Under the pieces are notes generated by a model. It worked only from the letters and a program-made list of their open reading frames with translations. It was not told where the DNA came from and made no database searches. 64,000 nt of DNA from Halorientalis pallida (GTDB lineage Archaea > Halobacteriota > Halobacteria > Halobacteriales > Haloarculaceae). This document shows, piece after piece, positions 59,741 to 64,000 of this stretch (position 1 is the first letter of the stretch; every line of letters starts with the position of its first letter). Both the position numbers and the translations under genes were made by a program. The stretch covers positions 884,838 to 948,837 of the forward strand of contig NZ_RDFA01000001.1 in assembly GCF_004118325.1 (NCBI RefSeq). The letters run 5' to 3'.

Positions 59741-61108
59741 ATGCAGACGATCGATCCGACGACGGAGGCACAGATCGACGCGTTCGACCGACACGACGAG
59801 GGGGCGGTCGAGGATCGACTCGAACGGGCCAGTCGGGGGTTCGAGACGTGGCGGGAGCGACCGGTCACGGACCGGGAGGCGTTGCTCGCCGGTGTCAGCG
59901 ACGTGCTCGAAGCCAACGAAGCGGAGTACGCGCAGCTCATGACGGCGGAGATGGGCAAACCGATCAATCAGGCTCGGGCGGAGGTACGGAAGTGTGCGCG
60001 GGTCTGTGAGTACTACGCCGAGAACGCCGGGACGTTCCTCCAGGACGAGCGGGTCGGCATCGAACCGGGAGCGAAGACGTTCGTCGCCTACGAGCCGCTC
60101 GGGCCGGTGCTGGCGGTGATGCCATGGAACTACCCGTTCTGGCAGGTGTTCCGGTTCGCAGCGCCGGCTCTCGCCGCCGGGAACGTCTGTCTGCTCAAAC
60201 ACGCGCCGAACGTCCAGGGCTGTGCGGACGCTATCGCGGACATCTTCGAGGCAGCCGGCTTCCCCGAGTACGCGTTCCAGACCCTCCGCGTGGGCGACGA
60301 GACCGTGGCCGAGGTGATCGCCGACGACCGTGTCCGTGCCGTCACGCTCACCGGGAGTGTGGCCGCCGGCCGCGCCGTCGCGAGCGAGGCCGGCGCACAG
60401 CTGAAAAAGACGGTGCTGGAGCTCGGTGGCTCCGACCCGTTCGTCGTCCTCGACGACGCCGACGTCGATAGCGCAGCAGCGGTCGGCTGTCAGTCCCGCA
60501 CGTACAACTCCGGGCAGTCCTGCATCGCGGCGAAACGGTTCGTCGTCCACACCGACGTGTACGACGAGTTCGTCGATCGACTCCGGGCGGAGATGGCCGG
60601 CCTGACCGTGGGCGATCCCACCGACGAGGAGACGGATGTCGGGCCGATGGCTCGCGCGGATCTCCGCGACGATCTCCACGACCAGGTCGAGCGTAGCGTC
60701 GCGGCGGGTGCGACGGTCGAGCTCGGCGGCGAACCCCTCGATCGAGACGGGTTCTTCTACCAGCCGACGATCCTGACCGACGTTCCGACCGACGCGCCCG
60801 CGGCGGCCGAAGAACTGTTCGGTCCGGTCGCCGCCGTCTTCGAGGTCGACTCCGAGGCGGCGGCGATCGATCTCGCCAACGACACGGACTACGGCCTCGG
60901 AGCGACGGTCTGGACGAACGACCGCGAGCGCGGCGAGGCCGTAGCACGGGAGATCGACGCCGGCTGTGTCTTCGTCAACGAGTTCGTCACCTCGCACCTC
61001 GAACTCCCCTTCGGCGGCATCAAGAACTCGGGCTACGGCCGGGAACTCTCCGGGGAGGGCATCCGCGAGTTCGTCAACCGAAAGTCCGTCTGGGTGTCCG
61101 ACCCCTGA
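59741..61108 (+). CDS. NAD(P)-dependent aldehyde dehydrogenase (succinate-semialdehyde type)
   Basis: This 455-residue ALDH superfamily enzyme has the catalytic Cys in NSGQSCIAAKRFVVH, the general-base Glu in VLELGGSDPFVVL, and the nucleotide-binding GSVAAGRA loop. The sequence VMPWNYPFWQVFRF and the length agree with succinate-semialdehyde dehydrogenases; other aldehydes remain possible. The ATG at 59741 is used rather than the GTG four codons upstream. It precedes an alcohol dehydrogenase gene on the same strand, 105 bases apart. Confidence 0.92.
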   Translation: MQTIDPTTEAQIDAFDRHDEGAVEDRLERASRGFETWRERPVTDREALLAGVSDVLEANEAEYAQLMTAEMGKPINQARAEVRKCARVCEYYAENAGTFLQDERVGIEPGAKTFVAYEPLGPVLAVMPWNYPFWQVFRFAAPALAAGNVCLLKHAPNVQGCADAIADIFEAAGFPEYAFQTLRVGDETVAEVIADDRVRAVTLTGSVAAGRAVASEAGAQLKKTVLELGGSDPFVVLDDADVDSAAAVGCQSRTYNSGQSCIAAKRFVVHTDVYDEFVDRLRAEMAGLTVGDPTDEETDVGPMARADLRDDLHDQVERSVAAGATVELGGEPLDRDGFFYQPTILTDVPTDAPAAAEELFGPVAAVFEVDSEAAAIDLANDTDYGLGATVWTNDRERGEAVAREIDAGCVFVNEFVTSHLELPFGGIKNSGYGRELSGEGIREFVNRKSVWVSDP

Positions 61109-61213
61109 CTGCCCGAACAGGACGACCCGTCGTCACATCGGCCAGCGGACCCGTCTCCCCGAAGATAGCTACCCCCCGCTCTTATTCTGCGACACGCCGT
61201 GGTACCTAGTGCC

Positions 61214-62284
61214 ATGTCAATGAATGCCGTGGTTCTCGAGGAGTTCAAGGAACCACTCGACGTGCGAGAGGTAGAGCGCCCCGAACCGGAGTCGGACGGC
61301 GTCGTCGCGAGAGTCGACGGCTGTGGGGTCTGTCGGAGCGACTGGCACTGCTGGCAGGGCGACTGGGACTGGTTCGGCTACCGACCGGATCCCCCACACG
61401 TGCTGGGGCACGAACCCTGCGGGACGGTTATCGAAGTCGGCCCGGACGTCGAGAACGTCCGGGAGGGCGACGAGATCGCCATTCCGTTCAACTTCGCCTG
61501 TGGGAACTGTTCGCTGTGTCGGAACGGGCACGAGAACATCTGCGAGAATCACATCGGACTCGGGTTCATGAACGAGGCACCGGGCGCGTTCGCCGAGGAG
61601 GTGCACATCCCGAACGCGGACATCAACGCCGTCCCGCTGCCCGACGAGATCGACACGGACACCGCTGCCGGGATCGGCTGTCGATTTATGACCTCGTATC
61701 ACGCGATGGCTCATCAGGGCGACGTGGGGAACGGGCAAGACGTCGTCGTCCACGGTCTGGGGGGGATCGGGCTCTCGGCCCTCCACATCGCCGATGCACT
61801 GGGGGCCAACGTCATCGGCGTCGACCTGATGGACGAGAAACTCGACAAAGCCGAGGAACTCGGCGCCGTCGCGACCGTCGACGCGGAGGCTGTCGACGAC
61901 CCGGCCAAGGAAGTTCAGGACATGACCGACGGGGGTGCCGACGTCTCCGTCGACGCCCTCGGCATCGAGACGACCTGTCGCAACGCGGTCGATTCCCTCG
62001 GGAAGAACGGCACACACGTGCAGGTCGGTCTGACGACCTCGGACGAACAGGGCATCATCCCGCTGCCGACCGACGAGTTCGTCGCCAAGGAGATTACCTT
62101 CGTGGGCTCGCTGGGCCTGCAGCCATCACGCTACCCGGAGATGTTGGACATGATCAAGACCGGGAAGATCGACCCGACGGAACTGGTCTCGGAGACGATC
62201 GACATCCACAAGATCCCCGACCGACTGGACGCGATGACCGACTTCGGCACGATGGGAATCCCCGTCTGTACCGAGTTCGCCTGA
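61214..62284 (+). CDS. Zinc-dependent alcohol dehydrogenase (MDR family)
   Basis: This 356-residue medium-chain dehydrogenase has the catalytic zinc ligands in GCGVCRSDWH and GHEPCG, the structural zinc loop CGNCSLCRNGHENIC, and the Rossmann motif GLGGIGLSA near residue 180. It probably oxidises an alcohol or polyol with NAD(P). A second Met two codons on (61220) is an alternative start. With the aldehyde dehydrogenase before it, it could form a two-step alcohol-to-acid route; this is inference. Confidence 0.92.
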   Translation: MSMNAVVLEEFKEPLDVREVERPEPESDGVVARVDGCGVCRSDWHCWQGDWDWFGYRPDPPHVLGHEPCGTVIEVGPDVENVREGDEIAIPFNFACGNCSLCRNGHENICENHIGLGFMNEAPGAFAEEVHIPNADINAVPLPDEIDTDTAAGIGCRFMTSYHAMAHQGDVGNGQDVVVHGLGGIGLSALHIADALGANVIGVDLMDEKLDKAEELGAVATVDAEAVDDPAKEVQDMTDGGADVSVDALGIETTCRNAVDSLGKNGTHVQVGLTTSDEQGIIPLPTDEFVAKEITFVGSLGLQPSRYPEMLDMIKTGKIDPTELVSETIDIHKIPDRLDAMTDFGTMGIPVCTEFA

Positions 62285-62424
62285 GGAACTCGGGAGCTTT
62301 CCCGCCCACGGGAGTCCCGCGGCCCGACCGCCCACCTCCTTCTCTGCCCCTGCGCGTCCCACGCGACCGTCGACACACTTCTCACGTTCCCCCAGCGGTT
62401 GATGGGGTTCGTATTTCGTACTTG

Positions 62425-62480
62425 GTTCAACTCTAAACAAAATTATTGTACTCAAAAGGATTTTATACTATATTATTGAA
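62425..62480 (+). promoter_or_regulatory. AT-rich promoter of glutamate dehydrogenase gene
   Basis: This strongly AT-rich stretch contains GTTCAA (62425-62430), TTTTATACTATATTA and TTGAAC (62475-62480). The hexamers form an inverted repeat about the TATA region. The gene starts at 62528, giving a leader of about 30-40 bases. The rest of the gap 62285-62527 has no gene or repeat. Confidence 0.5.
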
Positions 62481-62527
62481 CTAGCTTCCGTCTATCGAGT
62501 GGCCGACCACTCGGGACAGGAGACACG

Positions 62528-63811
62528 ATGGCAGAGTCAGCACACACCGAAGTCACGACAGACACAGACCCGGAAACAGCGCTTGAGACGGCCCGCCACC
62601 AGCTCGAACGCGCGGCGGCGCACGTCGACGTCGACGACGGTGTCGTCGAGCGGCTGAAACACCCCACGAAGGTACTCAGTGGGTCGATTCCACTGGAGCG
62701 CGACGACGGGACCGTCGAAGTGTTCACCGGCTACCGCGCCCAGCACGACGACGTGCGCGGCCCGTACAAGGGCGGGCTCCGGTACCACCCGGACGTGACG
62801 GAAGACGAGTGCGTGGGGCTGGCGATGTGGATGACCTGGAAGTGTGCGGTGATGGACCTTCCCTTCGGCGGTGCGAAAGGCGGCATCGTGGCCGATCCCA
62901 AGGAGTTGAGCGAGGACGAACGCGAACGGCTCACCCGCCGATTCGCCGAGGAGATGCGCGACTTCGTCGGGCCGACCAGAGACATTCCCGCACCGGACAT
63001 GGGCACGGACGCCCAGACGATGGCCTGGTTCATGGACGCCTACAGCATGCAGGAGGGCGAGACGGTCCCCGGTGTGGTCACCGGCAAACCGCCGCTCATC
63101 GGCGGCAGCTACGGCCGTGCAGAGGCACCGGGACGGAGCGTCGCTATCGTGGCCCGTGAGGCGGCCAGTTACTACGATCTGTCGCTCGACGACGCGACGG
63201 TCGCCGTCCAGGGGTTCGGGAGCGTCGGCGCGAACGCCGCGCGACTCCTCGACGAGTGGGGCGCGACCGTCGTCGCGGCCAGCGACGTGAACGGCGGCGT
63301 CTACGATCCGGACGGGCTGGCAACACAGGAGATCAGCGCCCACGAAGAACAGCCCGGGGCCGTGACGCGCGTGGACGCGACATCGGAGATCACGAACGCC
63401 GAGTTGCTGGAACTCGACGTGAACATCCTCGTTCCGGCGGCAGTCGGGAACGTGCTCACCGAGGCCAACGCCGACGCCGTCGCGGCCGACATCGTCGTCG
63501 AGGGGGCGAACGGCCCGACGACGACGGCGGCCGACCGGATCTTCGCCGAGCGTGAGGTGGCGGTGATCCCGGACATCATCGCGAACGCCGGCGGCGTCAC
63601 CGTGAGCTACTTCGAGTGGCTACAGGACATCAACCGTCGCCAGTGGACGGTCGACCGCGTCCGGGAGGAGTTGGAGTCGGAGATGCTCTCGGCGTGGGCC
63701 GACGTCCGTCGGGAGTTCGAGGCCCACGACGTGACGTGGCGTGACGCGGCGTACGTCGTCGCCCTCGCCCGTGTCGCACAGGCCAAGAGCACGCGCGGTC
63801 TCTGGCCCTGA
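62528..63811 (+). CDS. gdh: Glutamate dehydrogenase
   Basis: This 427-residue enzyme interconverts glutamate and 2-oxoglutarate plus ammonia. Motifs are clear: [12 protein letters not shown] with substrate-binding residues near residue 78, [12 protein letters not shown] with the catalytic Lys near 115, and a dinucleotide-binding [17 protein letters not shown] near 225. Haloarchaea often carry several paralogues; cofactor preference cannot be read here. It ends 189 bases before the window edge, and that final stretch (63812-64000) shows no gene. Confidence 0.95.
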   Translation: MAESAHTEVTTDTDPETALETARHQLERAAAHVDVDDGVVERLKHPTKVLSGSIPLERDDGTVEVFTGYRAQHDDVRGPYKGGLRYHPDVTEDECVGLAMWMTWKCAVMDLPFGGAKGGIVADPKELSEDERERLTRRFAEEMRDFVGPTRDIPAPDMGTDAQTMAWFMDAYSMQEGETVPGVVTGKPPLIGGSYGRAEAPGRSVAIVAREAASYYDLSLDDATVAVQGFGSVGANAARLLDEWGATVVAASDVNGGVYDPDGLATQEISAHEEQPGAVTRVDATSEITNAELLELDVNILVPAAVGNVLTEANADAVAADIVVEGANGPTTTAADRIFAEREVAVIPDIIANAGGVTVSYFEWLQDINRRQWTVDRVREELESEMLSAWADVRREFEAHDVTWRDAAYVVALARVAQAKSTRGLWP

Positions 63812-64000
63812 TCGGCCGGCCACGATCGACGCGTCACTGACTGTCGACGGTCGCTGGCGGCCGCCACGGTTCGGTACGTCGCCCACGAAACGACGGGTCT
63901 TCCTGACGGTCTCGGTCACGTTCTACCGTGGAGCGCCGTCGCGTCTCGACTGGCGCGACGGGTTCGAAACTCGGAGAGTCGAAACTGTACGGTGACGATC

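Overview
The window is chromosomal DNA from a halophilic archaeon (class Halobacteria). The evidence is a high GC content (about two thirds by eye), strongly acidic proteins rich in Asp and Glu, AT-rich TATA boxes sitting about 25 bases ahead of many start codons (leaderless transcripts), Tat-type signal peptides, HalX response regulators, CetZ, the archaeal proteasome, GTP cyclohydrolase MptA, coenzyme F420 genes, a BAT/HTH-10 regulator and many small membrane proteins. A genus cannot be fixed from the sequence alone. Most of the window is ordinary core genome. The accessory parts are two copies of a TnpB-only insertion element, decayed genes, and a family of multi-hairpin intergenic repeats.

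Layout. 1-3.4 kb: a DUF58 / DUF7269 / DUF4129 membrane operon. 3.5-4.9 kb: the overlapping proteasome pair psmA-psmB. 5-9.8 kb: a DUF123 nuclease-like protein, enoyl-CoA hydratase, a secreted ceramidase-fold protein lacking the usual nucleophile motif, a monooxygenase-like protein and a cupredoxin lipoprotein. 10-16 kb: a sensor kinase, tRNA-Ile, FxsA, a thioredoxin/DUF255 protein, TrmB and a zinc-finger membrane protein. 16-24.8 kb, bounded by an inverted pair of triple-hairpin repeats: mptA, a dead norB fragment, a sensor kinase with two HalX regulators, a fused siroheme decarboxylase, a MaoC hydratase and a TrpD-like protein. 24.8-34.2 kb: a RecA-like protein, cyclophilin, ferredoxin, tRNA-Leu with a duplicated 3' end, a glycosyltransferase with an early amber codon, TrkA flanked by two RAM-domain proteins, an orphan E1 alpha subunit, tmk and a universal stress protein. 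34.3-43.7 kb: an NDUFA9-like protein, cetZ with an overlapping membrane-protein gene, cofC-cofG, a sensor kinase, an HTH-10 regulator and cofH. 43.8-44.9 kb: a membrane-protein gene bracketed by inverted hairpin elements. 44.9-55.7 kb: a sensor kinase, purC, purU, a deleted TnpB element, a pseudo-receiver/GAF protein with a RecA-like partner, an R2-like ferritin-fold protein, purS, purQ and an intact-length TnpB element. 55.7-64 kb: small membrane and surface proteins (two adjacent genes each frameshifted), a 35-bp tandem repeat, RaSEA, and three dehydrogenase genes (ALDH, ADH, GDH), at least two of which have AT-rich promoters.

How the genes connect. CofC, CofG and CofH make the F0/F420 deazaflavin. 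MptA feeds pterin and archaeosine synthesis, and RaSEA completes archaeosine in tRNA. PurC, PurU, PurS and PurQ are four purine-synthesis steps spread over about 7 kb. Four membrane sensor kinases, two HalX regulators, a degenerate receiver and two RecA-like proteins suggest dense signalling.

The observations most worth following are: (i) the modular hairpin elements, which keep the same linkers but carry different stems and pair in inverted orientation around DNA segments; (ii) the ceramidase-like protein with a complete zinc site but no catalytic serine; (iii) the TnpB with a Glu at the RuvC-III Asp position; and (iv) the pseudo-receiver/RecA-like gene pair. No CRISPR array, rRNA operon, prophage or replication origin was seen.
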